The position numbers were made by a program, and so were the translations under genes. Source: Sneathiella sp. (GTDB taxonomy: Bacteria > Pseudomonadota > Alphaproteobacteria > Sneathiellales > Sneathiellaceae). Taken from it: DNA of 46,561 nt. The notes beneath the pieces are model-generated. The model was not told where the DNA came from. It saw only the letters and a list, made by a program, of their open reading frames with translations, and did not search any database. Position 1 is the stretch's first letter; every line of letters starts with the position of its first letter. Below, piece by piece: positions 16,586-26,027 of this stretch. The stretch covers positions 1 to 46,561 of the forward strand of contig PAKP01000067.1 of assembly GCA_002706985.1 (NCBI GenBank), given 5' to 3'.

Positions 16586-16599
16586 CGGTATCTCCTAGC

Positions 16600-17496
16600 T
16601 TACAAATTAAAAATACGGACAGGATACAAGCGCTCGGCCTCGATTTTCGCGATACCGACCGGCATGGTTCCGTCCATTGCGCAGACAATTCCATCTGATT
16701 TATTCGGGGCTGCCACGTCATTGCCGTGCCGCAAGCGTAATGCCTGTGATTCCGTTACGGCCAGTGCCGGGATGTCGTCCAGCGCGGTCGTAAGAGGAAG
16801 CAAGTCCACAAATTTGGCGGGACACTGCCACAGCTTTGCCAACTTATCCAGCGAAATCGCACCGGCCTCGGAAAAAGGGCCGACACGAATGCGGCGAAGG
16901 GCTGACAAATGCGCCACAGTTCCAAGTTTAAGGGCTATATCGCGCGCCAGAGCGCGAATATAGGTACCCTTGCCACACGAGACTTCTAAGACGGCATAGT
17001 CTTCATCAAGGATCTCGATCAGGCTCAGACTTTCTATATGAACATCCCGTTCTGGCATATCAAGTTCGGCACCGGCGCGGGCTAGCTTATAGGCCCGTTC
17101 TCCGCCGATTTTTATGGCTGAAAAGGCGGGAGGTTGCTGCCGGACAGTTCCAACAAAGTCAGGCAGAAGGTTTTTTATCTCATCTTCTGTCGGCCGGATG
17201 TCTGATCTGTCGATAACCTCGCCTTCGATGTCGTCTGTATTGCGGGCTTGCCCCCAGCGGACAGTAAAGCGATATTCCTTTGTTTCATCGACGATATACC
17301 CAACGGTCTTGGTCGCTTCCCCAAGAGCGACCGGCAGAATTCCGGTTGCAAAGGGATCCAGGGTCCCGGCATGGCCGACCTTTTGGGCATTGGTGATACG
17401 CTTAACCCGCCCGACAACCTGCGCAGAACTAAGTCCCGCGTCCTTATCAATGTTCAACCATCCATGTATGGGAGTGCCGCGCCGCTTCCTCGCCAT
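16600..17496 (-). CDS. truB: tRNA pseudouridine(55) synthase
   Basis: A 298-residue TruB that makes the universal pseudouridine 55 in the T loop of tRNAs. GWLNIDKDAGLSS opens the catalytic domain, and GHAGTLDPFATGILPVALG contains the catalytic aspartate (about D47). The YxFTVRWGQARNTDDIEGE and CGKGTYIRALARDI stretches are also typical. The C-terminal PUA-like portion ends at about 298. It begins 6 bp after the rbfA stop, so translation may be coupled, and rpsO follows 14 bp later. Confidence 0.96.
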   Translation of the reverse strand: MARKRRGTPIHGWLNIDKDAGLSSAQVVGRVKRITNAQKVGHAGTLDPFATGILPVALGEATKTVGYIVDETKEYRFTVRWGQARNTDDIEGEVIDRSDIRPTEDEIKNLLPDFVGTVRQQPPAFSAIKIGGERAYKLARAGAELDMPERDVHIESLSLIEILDEDYAVLEVSCGKGTYIRALARDIALKLGTVAHLSALRRIRVGPFSEAGAISLDKLAKLWQCPAKFVDLLPLTTALDDIPALAVTESQALRLRHGNDVAAPNKSDGIVCAMDGTMPVGIAKIEAERLYPVRIFNL

Positions 17497-17502
17497 TCCC
17501 GA

Positions 17503-17892
17503 TTACTGCGACTCTTCTGGCGTTTTATTTTTGCGGATCAGCGCATCTATATGACTGCCATAGTCGAAGGAGTCATCCTTTTTAAAGGAAAGACGAGGGG
17601 TGAACTTCATCGTCAGCTGGCGCCCCATTTCTGCCTGGATAACGGCGCTGGTACGATTAAGCCCGGCGATGACCACATCCTCATTAACGCCACCAAGAGT
17701 CGTGACATAAACCGTGGCATTCCGCATATCCGGGCTCGGCTTGACTTCCGTAATGGTGACGGAGGCCCCCGCAACATCTGGATCATGGATCAGGTCGCGC
17801 GCCAGCACACTGGCGATAATATGGCGGAGCTCCTCCCCCACACGCAATTGTCGCTTGCTTGCGGGACGAGGTCCTCGTTTTGAATGTGCCAT
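17503..17892 (-). CDS. rbfA: 30S ribosome-binding factor A
   Basis: A 129-residue KH-like cold-shock factor needed for maturation of the 16S rRNA 5' end and late small-subunit assembly. The order QLRVGEELRHIIASVLARD, then ITEVKPSPDMRNATVYVTTL and MGRQLTMKFTPRLSFKKDDS follows the family. The N terminus AHSKRGPRPASKRQ is basic and likely disordered. Start at 17892 has GGGAGAACTCCC ending just upstream. It lies between infB (44 bp away) and truB (6 bp). Confidence 0.95.
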   Translation of the reverse strand: MAHSKRGPRPASKRQLRVGEELRHIIASVLARDLIHDPDVAGASVTITEVKPSPDMRNATVYVTTLGGVNEDVVIAGLNRTSAVIQAEMGRQLTMKFTPRLSFKKDDSFDYGSHIDALIRKNKTPEESQ

Positions 17893-17936
17893 GGGAGTTC
17901 TCCCGCGGTTAAATGCGATGTCTATGTTGGACGGCC

Positions 17937-20615
17937 TTAAAGCTGACGGGCGACTTCTTCAACTTCGAAGCATTCAATGAAATCACCCACCTTCAGGTCC
18001 TGATAATTTTCGAATGCCATGCCGCACTCCATGCCAGACTTGACCTCTTTCACCTCGTCCTTGAAGCGTTTGAGGGTTGAAAGGGTTCCTTCGTGGATGA
18101 CGACATCATCGCGTAGCAGGCGCACTTTCGCCCCCCGCTTGACGTTACCTTCGGTCACCATGCAGCCACCGATCTTACCGACTTTCGAAATATTGAAGAC
18201 TTCGCGGATTTCCGCATACCCGAGGAAATTCTCGCGCAATGTAGGCGCCAGCATACCGGAGAGCATCGCCTTCATATCGTCAATGACATTGTAGATCACT
18301 GAATAATATTGAATATCAATGCCCTGCTGTGCAGCCTCATCGCGAGCCTGTTTGTTGGCTCGGGTGTTAAAGGCAATGATGATCGCCCGTGACGCTGCCG
18401 CAAGGGCAACATCGGATTCCGTTATACCGCCTACACCGGAGAACAGAATCTTCACCGCAACTTCATCGGTTCCAAGACCCTCCAGGGCGCTTGTAATTGC
18501 CTCAGCAGAGCCCTGCACATCGGCTTTGATGACGACAGGAAGCTCGTCGGCTGTTCCTTCCTTGATTGCAGTGAACATCTGCTCAATTGTGCCGCGCGCC
18601 GTGGCCGTGACTTTCTTGTCTTTGTCGAGCCGCTGACGATAGGTCGCGATTTCCTTGGCTTGGCCTTCCGTTTCGGTGACGACAAAATCATCGCCTGCGG
18701 CCGGTGTCCCCTGAATACCCAAAACTTCAACGGGAACGGACGGGCCAGCTTCTTCAACATTCTGACCACGATAGTCGAGCAAGGCACGTACCTTACCCAT
18801 TGCAGGGCCCATCACGAAGTAGTCACCGACATGCAGTGTTCCGCGATTGACAAGAACGGTACCAACCATGCCCCTGCCGGTTTCCAGTTTTGCCTCCACG
18901 ACCGTTCCGTGGGCGGAACGATTGGGGTTAGCGTTGAGTTCCAGCAGTTCCGCCTGAAGCAAGATCGCTTCCTGAAGTTTATCAAGGCCATCGCCGGTTT
19001 TCGCTGAAACTTCAACATCAAGAACGTCGCCACCCATCTCCTCCACGAAAATTTCGTGCTGAAGTAATTCCTGACGAACCTTGTTCGGGTCGGCGGCAGG
19101 CTTGTCGCATTTATTGATAGCGACAATAATTGGCACTTCCGCAGCCTTTGCGTGCTTGATCGCTTCAATCGTTTGCGGCATCACACTGTCATCAGCGGCG
19201 ACCACTAGAATAACAATATCGGTCACCTGAGCACCGCGCATCCGCATAGCTGTAAAGGCCTCATGACCCGGTGTATCAAGGAATGTAATGACCTCACCTG
19301 AGGCGAGCGTCACCTGGTATGCACCGATATGCTGCGTAATACCGCCAGCTTCACCCGAAACGACATCGGATTTACGAAGGGCGTCTAGCAACGAGGTCTT
19401 GCCATGATCGACATGACCCATGACCGCGACAACCGGGGCACGGGGTTTCAAATCCTCCGGTGCATCTTCAACTTCGCCGCCAAGACCAATTTCCACATCG
19501 GATGCCGCAATTCTGCGGGCCTTATGGCCGAGCTCTTCCACAACCAATTCTGCCGTGTCCGCATCAATGGTCTGATTGGCTGTCGCCATGATGCCAAGCT
19601 TCATCAATGCCTTGATGACATCAACCGAACGCTCTGTCATGCGGTTGGCAAGCTCTTGTACAGAAATGACTTCCGGGATGGTTACTTCGCGGAAAATTTT
19701 CTGTGGCGGCTCCGCAGATTGCTGCTGTTTCTTGCGGGCGCGCCGAATAGAAGTAAGCGACCGTTGTTTCGGGCCCCTGTCATCGAGTGCTTCTCCAATG
19801 GTCAATCGGCCCGAGCGGCGGCGTTGCTCATCGGGCTTGCGAACAGGCGCAGCTCTCTCATCGCCGCCACGTCCATGCTTAGATATTTTCTTACGTCCGC
19901 CCGCATGATCGTCACCAGAGCGGTCATCATCGCCGAGCGCACGGAGGTTTCTTGGAACCGGCGCAGTTGCTTCGCGGCGAATTTCCTCGTCGCGCGTGGA
20001 CGACTTGACTTTCTCGCGATGCACCGCGACCTGGGCATTCTTAGTGGCGTCGGCCTCTTCCATCAGGCGGCGGGCTTCTTCTTCTTCCGCCTTACGCCGC
20101 TCTTCAGGAGAACGCCGCTTTGTCACCTTCGGAGGTTCTTCCGCAGTTGCCGGTGTTTCCTCTTTGGGCTCTTCCTTGGTTTTCTGCAGTTCTTCCTTAG
20201 CCTTGGCTTCTTCGCGAGCTTTGCGCTCTGCGGCTTCGCGAATGGATTGCTCGCGCGCGCCTGCAAGCGCCGCGGCTCGAGCGGCCTTTTCATCACTCGT
20301 CAAGACAATTTTCGACTCTTTCTTGTCGTCGGCCTTCGGAGCTTTTGATACCGTGTCCTTACTGCCCGTCGCAGGCTTTGCCACATGCAGGGTTTTCTTC
20401 GATCCTGAAGCTGGCGCAGGCGCTGTCGTGGCAGGCTTTTGTCCGCCAAGGCCCAATGTGTTGCGTTTTTTGCGCACTTCAACCTGCACGGTCTTGGAGC
20501 GACCATGGGTAAAATTCTGACGGACCTGACTATTGCCGCCAGCAGACTTCTTCGCTTCCAACGGTTTGTTCAGGCTAAGCGATTTACGCCCATCCTTGTC
20601 ATTTGTCTCAGTCAT
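17937..20615 (-). CDS. infB: Translation initiation factor IF-2
   Basis: An 892-residue IF-2. The first ~320 residues are a long, low-complexity charged region rich in Lys, Glu and Ala (runs of [15 protein letters not shown] type), typical of the alphaproteobacterial N-terminal extension; an IF2-N domain ([16 protein letters not shown]) follows. The GTPase domain has G1 [14 protein letters not shown] (about 400), G3 DTPGHEAF and G4 NKCDKP. The C-terminal domains that bind fMet-tRNA complete the protein. It places initiator tRNA on the 30S subunit and promotes subunit joining. It starts 2 bp after the ylxR stop. Confidence 0.97.
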   Translation of the reverse strand: MTETNDKDGRKSLSLNKPLEAKKSAGGNSQVRQNFTHGRSKTVQVEVRKKRNTLGLGGQKPATTAPAPASGSKKTLHVAKPATGSKDTVSKAPKADDKKESKIVLTSDEKAARAAALAGAREQSIREAAERKAREEAKAKEELQKTKEEPKEETPATAEEPPKVTKRRSPEERRKAEEEEARRLMEEADATKNAQVAVHREKVKSSTRDEEIRREATAPVPRNLRALGDDDRSGDDHAGGRKKISKHGRGGDERAAPVRKPDEQRRRSGRLTIGEALDDRGPKQRSLTSIRRARKKQQQSAEPPQKIFREVTIPEVISVQELANRMTERSVDVIKALMKLGIMATANQTIDADTAELVVEELGHKARRIAASDVEIGLGGEVEDAPEDLKPRAPVVAVMGHVDHGKTSLLDALRKSDVVSGEAGGITQHIGAYQVTLASGEVITFLDTPGHEAFTAMRMRGAQVTDIVILVVAADDSVMPQTIEAIKHAKAAEVPIIVAINKCDKPAADPNKVRQELLQHEIFVEEMGGDVLDVEVSAKTGDGLDKLQEAILLQAELLELNANPNRSAHGTVVEAKLETGRGMVGTVLVNRGTLHVGDYFVMGPAMGKVRALLDYRGQNVEEAGPSVPVEVLGIQGTPAAGDDFVVTETEGQAKEIATYRQRLDKDKKVTATARGTIEQMFTAIKEGTADELPVVIKADVQGSAEAITSALEGLGTDEVAVKILFSGVGGITESDVALAAASRAIIIAFNTRANKQARDEAAQQGIDIQYYSVIYNVIDDMKAMLSGMLAPTLRENFLGYAEIREVFNISKVGKIGGCMVTEGNVKRGAKVRLLRDDVVIHEGTLSTLKRFKDEVKEVKSGMECGMAFENYQDLKVGDFIECFEVEEVARQL

Positions 20616-20617
20616 TC

Positions 20618-21211
20618 TTACTCCGACACTTCGGTATTTAACCCGCCCCGGCCCCTGAATTGTAACAGTCGGGAGACCGCAGCTAAAATTTTCCTCTTCA
20701 GCGCACCGTTTGTCAGGCTGGCATGTATAACATTTTCACGGCCCAGCGCCTGACTTAATTCAGCGCCGCTGAATATATCTATTTCTGGCAGCGGCCCGGC
20801 AATCCGCTTGAGTTTCTGCCGGCCATCTGCCGCGCCGTCCGAGGCTGCGACAAGCAATGCCGCCTTGCCCGATTTCAGCGCCTTTTCAACCTTGGCGAAT
20901 CCGACTGTGACCTGTCCGCCTTTACGCCCCAGCCCCAGCAACGCAAGACATTGCCGGGCAAGCGAACGGTCAATCTCAGTAACGAGGTCCGCCGGAACAT
21001 CAACCGCCTGCTTTGCTGCTCTCGCAAACAAGCGCTTTTTTATCGCCACCTTAACCGATTCCGCATCACAGGTAACCCAAATGCCGCGACCCGGCAAGTT
21101 CATGCCGATATCATGGACCAACCGTCCGTCAGGAGAAACCGCAAAGCGAAGAAGCGCGTCTTTTTCCAGTATCTGCCCTGTGGCTATACACCGGCGCTGC
21201 GGATCACTCAA
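20618..21211 (-). CDS. ylxR: YlxR (DUF448) fused to an L7Ae-like RNA-binding domain
   Basis: The reading frame is open far upstream into nusA, but the best start is a TTG at 21211 with GGAG exactly 8 nt before it and 22 bp after the nusA stop, giving 197 residues ([12 protein letters not shown], read with Met first). Residues about 5-85 are the YlxR domain ([28 protein letters not shown]). Residues about 95-190 resemble an L7Ae/L30e fold ([29 protein letters not shown]). Both are RNA-binding; YlxR between nusA and infB is widespread and is linked to RNase P or transcription control in some species. The two-domain form is common in alphaproteobacteria. Confidence 0.85.
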   Translation of the reverse strand: MSDPQRRCIATGQILEKDALLRFAVSPDGRLVHDIGMNLPGRGIWVTCDAESVKVAIKKRLFARAAKQAVDVPADLVTEIDRSLARQCLALLGLGRKGGQVTVGFAKVEKALKSGKAALLVAASDGAADGRQKLKRIAGPLPEIDIFSGAELSQALGRENVIHASLTNGALKRKILAAVSRLLQFRGRGGLNTEVSE

Positions 21212-21233
21212 GTCTACTTCTCCGTATCGTGCC

Positions 21234-22799
21234 TCAATCCGCTGAAATTTCTTCCTCAGCTTCCGGGTCGGCCTCACTCTCCTCTTCTTCGAACCAATGC
21301 GCGCGCGCCGCCATGACAATCTGATTTGCCTCATCTGCGGAGAGGCCAAACTCTCGAAGAATGCCGTCTTCCGCGCTGATCAATTCATCCCCGGAGAGGT
21401 CGGCCAGGTCATCAAGTTCTTTAACGCCGGCTTCACCCAACGCAACGATCATTGCGGGCGTCAAAAGCTGCAAGTTCACGATATCATCGCTGACACCCAG
21501 TTCCTGCCGCTTTGCTTCAAGCTCGGAATTTGTCTGTTCAACGTACTCCTGCGCCCGGCTGCTCAATTCCGCAGCGATTTCTTCATCGAACCCTTCGATT
21601 TCGGCGATCTCGCTGACATCTACATACATGATGTCTTCAACGGAAGTGAAGCCTTCCGATGCCAATAGTTGGGCAATCGTCTCGTCAACATCAAGGGCAT
21701 TCATGAAGCTTTGTGTGCGCTCCGTGAATTCAGCCTGACGACGGTTGCTTTCCTCTTCCTCCGTCAGGATATCGATGTCCCAGCCGGAAAGCTGTGAGGC
21801 GAGACGCACATTCTGGCCACGCCGACCAATAGCAAGCGAGAGCTGGTCATCAGGCACGACAACCTCAATGCGGTTGGCGTCCTCGTCCAGAACGACCTTG
21901 GCGACTTCCGCCGGAGCCAGGGCATTGACAATAAAGCTTGCCTGGTCCGGAGACCATTGAATGATGTCAATTTTCTCGCCCTGCAGTTCGTTGACAACGG
22001 CCTGAACGCGCGATCCACGCATGCCGACACAAGCGCCAACCGGATCAATACTTGAGTCATTCGAGATAACTGCGATCTTTGCGCGGCTTCCGGGATCGCG
22101 GGCAACAGCCTTCACTTCAATGATGCCGTCATAAATTTCCGGCACTTCCTGTCCGAAAAGCTTGGCCATGAACTGAGGATGACTGCGGGAGAGAAAAATC
22201 TGAGGTCCGCGCTGCTCCTGCCGTACATCATAGATATAGGCCCTGATACGATCACCCTGACGAAATGTTTCCCGCGGAAGCATTTCATCGCGGCGGACAA
22301 CGGCGTCCGCTTTGCCAAGATCAACCGTGACATTGCCATATTCAACGCGTTTGACGATGCCGTTGACGATTTCGCCTACACGATCTTTATATTCCTGATA
22401 CTGGCGTTCACGCTCTGCTTCGCGAACCTTCTGGACAATCACCTGCTTTGCGGTCTGTGCGGCGATGCGACCAAAATCAATTGGCGGCAGTGGATCCACC
22501 AGCAAGTCGCCGACAACGGCGCCTTCTTTTTCATGCTGGGCATCGGCGGGAGAAATTTGGGTCGATTCATTTTCAACCTCTTCGACAACCTCGCGGATAC
22601 GGGCAAGGCGGATTTCGCCGGTTCCCCGGTCGATATTGGCGCGAATGTCATTTTCATGACCGTATTTCGCGCGCGCGGCCTTCTGAATGGCCTCTTCCAT
22701 GGCCTCCAGCACGATGTCGCGATCAATGACTTTCTCTCTTGCAACCGCATCTGCGACTTGCAGCAATTCCAGGCGGTTCAAACTAGCAGCGTTTTCCAT
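21234..22799 (-). CDS. nusA: Transcription termination/antitermination factor NusA
   Basis: A 521-residue protein: an N-terminal RNA polymerase-binding domain ([16 protein letters not shown]), S1 domain ([19 protein letters not shown]), two KH domains ([35 protein letters not shown]) and two helix-hairpin-helix acidic repeats ([32 protein letters not shown]) with an acidic tail. The ATG at 22799 ([13 protein letters not shown]) matches the family; an in-frame TTG six codons upstream is less likely. It modulates pausing, intrinsic termination and antitermination. The ylxR gene overlaps its 3' region only in the open frame, not in the chosen start. NusA is a natural candidate to act on the rimP leader terminator upstream. 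Confidence 0.96.
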   Translation of the reverse strand: MENAASLNRLELLQVADAVAREKVIDRDIVLEAMEEAIQKAARAKYGHENDIRANIDRGTGEIRLARIREVVEEVENESTQISPADAQHEKEGAVVGDLLVDPLPPIDFGRIAAQTAKQVIVQKVREAERERQYQEYKDRVGEIVNGIVKRVEYGNVTVDLGKADAVVRRDEMLPRETFRQGDRIRAYIYDVRQEQRGPQIFLSRSHPQFMAKLFGQEVPEIYDGIIEVKAVARDPGSRAKIAVISNDSSIDPVGACVGMRGSRVQAVVNELQGEKIDIIQWSPDQASFIVNALAPAEVAKVVLDEDANRIEVVVPDDQLSLAIGRRGQNVRLASQLSGWDIDILTEEEESNRRQAEFTERTQSFMNALDVDETIAQLLASEGFTSVEDIMYVDVSEIAEIEGFDEEIAAELSSRAQEYVEQTNSELEAKRQELGVSDDIVNLQLLTPAMIVALGEAGVKELDDLADLSGDELISAEDGILREFGLSADEANQIVMAARAHWFEEEESEADPEAEEEISAD

Positions 22800-22834
22800 G
22801 ACCAAATGTCCGTCCAAAAAACATAGTTGTGAAT

Positions 22835-23320
22835 TTAACCGCTGCGGGAGCTCGCGGCGATCAATTCGTCTGTCAAAATTAACTTCGCCTTTCTCACATC
22901 GGAAAAAGGAAGTTCAATTCGGTTGCCATCATCAGCCTGCAGCAGGACATTCTCGTCCTTCAGGCCCAATAGTTTCCCGCGATATCGGCGCTGGCCTTCA
23001 ACAACCTGCTCCAATTCCACTTTTGCTTCAAATCCGGCCCAGCGTTCAAAATCCTTGAGCCGAGTCAGCGGCCGATCAATTCCCGGCGATGACACTTCCA
23101 GATCATACGCGCCTGAAATCGGATCCTCGACATCCAGAAGCGCCGAAACCATCTGGCTGACTTCCGTGCACCCCTCGATTGTCATCGTGCCATCGGCCTT
23201 TTCCGCCATGATCTGAAGCACTTTCTTGTCACTTCCCGTCAATCGCACACGCACCAGCTCATACCCCATATCAACAAGGGGCGGCGCAATAAGTGCTTCT
23301 ATTCTGTCAACTGCGCTCAG
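22835..23320 (-). CDS. rimP: Ribosome maturation factor RimP, with a probable CTG start
   Basis: RimP is needed for 30S subunit maturation. The first ATG in frame (23269) gives only 144 residues and cuts off part of the first domain. The frame stays open upstream to a TAA and encodes LSAVDRIEALIAPPLVDMGY, which matches the family's usual N terminus. No ATG, GTG or TTG is available there; CTG at 23320 with GAGAAG just upstream gives 161 residues, the normal size. Conserved segments GYELVRVRL, DVEDPISGAYDLEVSSPGID and the Sm-like second domain (QRRYRGKLLG) are present. First gene of the nusA-infB operon. The CTG start is inference; a base error is the alternative. Confidence 0.85.
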   Translation of the reverse strand: MSAVDRIEALIAPPLVDMGYELVRVRLTGSDKKVLQIMAEKADGTMTIEGCTEVSQMVSALLDVEDPISGAYDLEVSSPGIDRPLTRLKDFERWAGFEAKVELEQVVEGQRRYRGKLLGLKDENVLLQADDGNRIELPFSDVRKAKLILTDELIAASSRSG

Positions 23321-23349
23321 AGTACTTCTCGCTTAACCAAACAAACCAT

Positions 23350-23377
23350 AAAAAAACAGCGGACCAGAGGCCCACCG
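23350..23377 (-). terminator. Intrinsic terminator (possible attenuator) in front of rimP
   Basis: On the minus strand CGGTGGGCC-TCT-GGTCCGCTG forms a 9-bp stem (three G-U wobbles) followed at once by TTTTTTT, a classic intrinsic terminator. It lies only about 30 bases before the rimP start, with no room for a promoter in between, so rimP transcription must pass through it. Confidence 0.7.
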
Positions 23378-23408
23378 TTCAACATGCTCATCCTGACGGT
23401 GAGCGAAC
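23377..23408 (-). promoter_or_regulatory. Alternative hairpins overlapping the rimP leader terminator
   Basis: GTTC/GAAC plus GCTCA/TGAGC can form one bulged hairpin just upstream of the terminator and overlap its stem by one base. Alternatively CACCGT (minus-strand, 23396-23401) can pair with ACGGTG (23373-23378), which would take over part of the terminator's 5' arm. Such mutually exclusive pairings are what an attenuator needs. Confidence 0.4.
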
Positions 23409-23424
23409 AGTATGTATTCTGCAT

Positions 23425-23452
23425 ATAATAGCCGAGATGCCAGCAAAGCCAA
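23425..23452 (-). promoter_or_regulatory. Candidate promoter of the rimP-nusA-infB operon
   Basis: Minus-strand TTGGCT (23447-23452) and TATTAT (23425-23430) are 16 bp apart; the start would be near 23418, about 98 nt before the rimP CTG, so the terminator hairpin lies in the leader. Confidence 0.45.
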
Positions 23453-23485
23453 GCCTTTTCTTTCAATAGGCCTATGAATATTGGC

Positions 23486-24178
23486 TTAGCGGCGGCGAAA
23501 CCGATAGTATACCGGGCGAAGCCCTTTTTCGATCGCTTTCATCTCATAACGGGTAGATGGCCAATCTGAACTCCGGGACCGCCAGTCTTCCGGCTTCTCG
23601 GCCTCCCAGACAAATTCCTTCGACTGCAGCATATGCCAGAGGATCCATGCACCATAATCCGTATGATCCGTTGCAATACGCAATTCGCTTCCTGCTTTCA
23701 GAACCCGGGCGAGGGCGGCAATATTCGACGTTGAGACGAATCGCCGTTTGTTATGACTTGTTTTCGGCCATGGATCTGGAAACAGAATAAAAGCCCGATT
23801 GAGACTTGCGTCCGGCAGCTTGTCAATCAACAGTTCCGCCGCCTCGTTGTGTAACCGGACGTTTGTTGCCGATTGCTCTTTCAGCTTGCCAAGCAGAGTT
23901 GCGACACCATTAAGATAGGGCTCGCAACCGATAATGCCGACATCGGGATTATTGTCCGCCTGCCAGGCAAGATGTTCACCGCTGCCAAAGCCGATCTCCA
24001 GCCAGTATTCCCGGCAATTCTCCGGAAACAGGGAAGACGGCTTAAGCTGATTCCGGTCAAGCGAAATGGTAAGTTCAGGTAATTGCGTCTTGATCAGGCG
24101 CTGCTGGCCTTTACGAAGTGGCTTGCCACGCCGCCGCCCATAAAGGATACGCCCTTCCTTCCCATACCGGTCGGACAT
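23486..24178 (-). CDS. trmB: tRNA (guanine-N7-)-methyltransferase
   Basis: A 230-residue SAM-dependent enzyme that makes m7G46 in tRNA variable loops. The SAM site is EIGFGSGEHLAWQA (residues about 61-74); FILFPDPWPKTSHNKRR carries the family's FPDPWxKxxHxKRR signature. The N terminus YGRRRGKPLRKGQQ is the usual basic extension of alphaproteobacterial TrmB. The C-terminal PSTRYEMKAIEKGLRPVYY (TxxE-like) also matches. It follows metK by 11 bp, so the two are likely co-transcribed. Confidence 0.95.
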   Translation of the reverse strand: MSDRYGKEGRILYGRRRGKPLRKGQQRLIKTQLPELTISLDRNQLKPSSLFPENCREYWLEIGFGSGEHLAWQADNNPDVGIIGCEPYLNGVATLLGKLKEQSATNVRLHNEAAELLIDKLPDASLNRAFILFPDPWPKTSHNKRRFVSTSNIAALARVLKAGSELRIATDHTDYGAWILWHMLQSKEFVWEAEKPEDWRSRSSDWPSTRYEMKAIEKGLRPVYYRFRRR

Positions 24179-24189
24179 GAGCTAACCGA

Positions 24190-25356
24190 CTAAAAGGCCG
24201 CTTTCAGGCTATCAACCAGGTCCGTCTTTTCCCATGAGAAACCGCCGTCCGCATCAGGCTCGCGGCCAAAATGCCCATAGGCCGCCGTCCGTGCGTAGAT
24301 GGGCTTGTTAAGCTCCAGATGTTCGCGAATGCCGCGCGGGCTCAAATCCATGGACTGCATCAACACCTTGGCGAGCCTGTCTTCATCGACATTTCCGGTT
24401 CCGAACAGATCGACATATAGCGACAGAGGCTTGGATACGCCGATTGCATAGGATACCTGAATACAGCAGCGCTCTGCAAGGCCCGCGGCAACAACGTTTT
24501 TCGCAAGATAGCGGGAGGCATAGGCGGCAGAGCGGTCAACCTTTGTCGGATCTTTACCGGAAAAAGCCCCGCCACCATGTGGCGCAGCGCCCCCGTATGT
24601 ATCGACGATAATTTTACGTCCCGTGAGGCCGGCATCTCCGTCAGGTCCGCCAATTACAAACTTGCCGGTCGGGTTGACGTAGAATTCATCCTCCGGGCAC
24701 ATCCAGCCTTCAGGCAGTACGTCCATAACATATTTCCGGACAATCTCGCGTACGGCGTCCGTGTCCAGGTCCGGTGTGTGCTGCGTCGACACGACAACAG
24801 AAGTCGCCCGTACCGGTTTACCATTTTCATAGGCCAGAGTGACCTGACTCTTGGAGTCAGGGCCGAGTCCTTTTTCTGCGCCGCTGTGGCGGACATCAGC
24901 AAGTGCCTTCAGGATATTATGCGAATAATAAATCGGAGCGGGCATCAGGACGTCCGTTTCGTTCACCGCAAAGCCGAACATAATCCCCTGGTCACCGGCT
25001 CCTTCATCTTTATTGCCTGCGGCGTCCACACCTTGCGCGATGTCGACGGACTGTTCATGCAGATACACGTCAACCGCGGAGTTTTTCCAGTGAAAGCCAT
25101 CCTGTTCGTAACCAATATCCTTTACCGCAGTGCGCGCCGTTTCCTCAATCATGGATTTAGTGATGCTGGCGGGTCCCCGTACTTCGCCAGCCAGGACAAT
25201 CCTGTTGGTGGTTGTCAGTGTTTCGCAGGCCACACGGGAATAAGGGTCTTCGGAAAGATAAAGATCGACGATGCTGTCTGAAATGCGATCGCAAACCTTG
25301 TCTGGATGTCCTTCAGATACCGATTCACTGGTGAAAAGATAGTTTTTGGCTGGCAC
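24190..25356 (-). CDS. metK: S-adenosylmethionine synthetase
   Basis: A 388-residue MetK that makes SAM from methionine and ATP. It begins with GTG (read as [20 protein letters not shown]) behind AAGGGATG. Visible signatures: [12 protein letters not shown], the [10 protein letters not shown] loop and [16 protein letters not shown], with metal and phosphate-binding Asp/Lys residues in place. It supplies SAM for TrmB next to it and for MiaB further along. An HTH regulator gene lies upstream, and an inverted repeat covers the predicted promoter start. Confidence 0.97.
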   Translation of the reverse strand: MPAKNYLFTSESVSEGHPDKVCDRISDSIVDLYLSEDPYSRVACETLTTTNRIVLAGEVRGPASITKSMIEETARTAVKDIGYEQDGFHWKNSAVDVYLHEQSVDIAQGVDAAGNKDEGAGDQGIMFGFAVNETDVLMPAPIYYSHNILKALADVRHSGAEKGLGPDSKSQVTLAYENGKPVRATSVVVSTQHTPDLDTDAVREIVRKYVMDVLPEGWMCPEDEFYVNPTGKFVIGGPDGDAGLTGRKIIVDTYGGAAPHGGGAFSGKDPTKVDRSAAYASRYLAKNVVAAGLAERCCIQVSYAIGVSKPLSLYVDLFGTGNVDEDRLAKVLMQSMDLSPRGIREHLELNKPIYARTAAYGHFGREPDADGGFSWEKTDLVDSLKAAF

Positions 25357-25407
25357 GGGAACATCCCTTTACTTCAATTGTTGGCATCCGATAATTCGCC
25401 TTGAAAA

Positions 25408-25437
25408 GCGGCAACTACTTGGTTTGAAAACTGCCGC
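25408..25437. repeat. Inverted repeat upstream of metK
   Basis: GCGGCA and TGCCGC are perfect 6-bp arms separated by 18 bases. They straddle the start predicted for the metK promoter, so the repeat may be a DNA operator; if transcription starts a little earlier it would be a 5' leader hairpin. The sequence does not match the SAM-II or SAM/SAH riboswitch patterns I know. Confidence 0.4.
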
Positions 25438-25465
25438 ACTCTAGCAAAATAGGTTAGGGGGTCAA
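25438..25465 (-). promoter_or_regulatory. Promoter of metK
   Basis: Minus-strand TTGACC (25460-25465) and TAGAGT (25438-25443) are 16 bp apart, immediately after the HTH gene. The predicted start is near 25431. Confidence 0.55.
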
Positions 25466-25485
25466 GAAAATCTGCGTTGTAATAT

Positions 25486-25905
25486 TTATTTCTGCGAAGA
25501 AATCTCTTTTTCCAGCTCTTCGGCCGCCAATGCCTTTATAACGTCGAAAACCCTTTTCCGCACTTCAAGGTTGTCAATCTTATAGTAGGCGCGGACAAGT
25601 TCCAGAGTTTCACGCTTTCCCAGGAATTCATGTTCAAACTCATCGACCGGCTCCTGAAGACCGATTGCCTGTAATAAACTTCCTGTTGGCATTTCTTCAA
25701 AGAAAAAAGCAGGTTTGACATCCAGAATACGGCTGAGTTCAAAAAGCCTACTCGCACCAATCCTGTTCGCGCCGCGTTCATATTTCTGAATCTGCTGGAA
25801 TGTTAGATTAAGTTTTTCACCAAGCTTTTGCTGGCTAAGCCCCAATAGCGTCCGACGCATCCGGAGTCGGCTTCCCACATGCACATCCACCGGATGATTT
25901 GGCAT
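25486..25905 (-). CDS. XRE-family helix-turn-helix transcriptional regulator
   Basis: A 139-residue regulator. The Cro/C1-type HTH at about 10-66 (SRLRMRRTLLGLSQQKLGE, LTFQQIQKYERGANRIG) is intact; the remainder is a helical C-terminal region (FEHEFLGKRETLELVRAYYKI) that probably dimerises. This HTH form is common in alphaproteobacteria just upstream of metK and downstream of lnt, as here. It might control metK, trmB or itself; the inverted repeat at the metK promoter is a possible site. GAGGGAATTTA precedes the ATG. Confidence 0.88.
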   Translation of the reverse strand: MPNHPVDVHVGSRLRMRRTLLGLSQQKLGEKLNLTFQQIQKYERGANRIGASRLFELSRILDVKPAFFFEEMPTGSLLQAIGLQEPVDEFEHEFLGKRETLELVRAYYKIDNLEVRKRVFDVIKALAAEELEKEISSQK

Positions 25906-25989
25906 TAAATTCCCTCGTATTTTTGCGGGTCAAATCAATTCTATGCGCACCGCAGTTAAGCCAGTTTAAACCCTCTGGTTGATTAAACA

Positions 25990-26017
25990 AGTATCGCCAA
26001 AGAACGGCGTTAGTCAA
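25990..26017 (-). promoter_or_regulatory. Promoter of the HTH regulator gene
   Basis: Minus-strand TTGACT (26012-26017) and GATACT (25990-25995) with a 16-bp spacer, just after the lnt stop. A CGCC...GGCG inverted pair sits inside the spacer. Confidence 0.5.
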
Positions 26018-26027
26018 GGAATCATAC

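Noticed and set aside
24577..25281. 234-codon open frame opposite metK
   Set aside because: Antisense shadow of metK.
25357..25440. SAM-II or SAM/SAH riboswitch before metK
   Set aside because: The hairpin and downstream bases do not show the conserved nucleotides of those classes; kept only as an inverted repeat.
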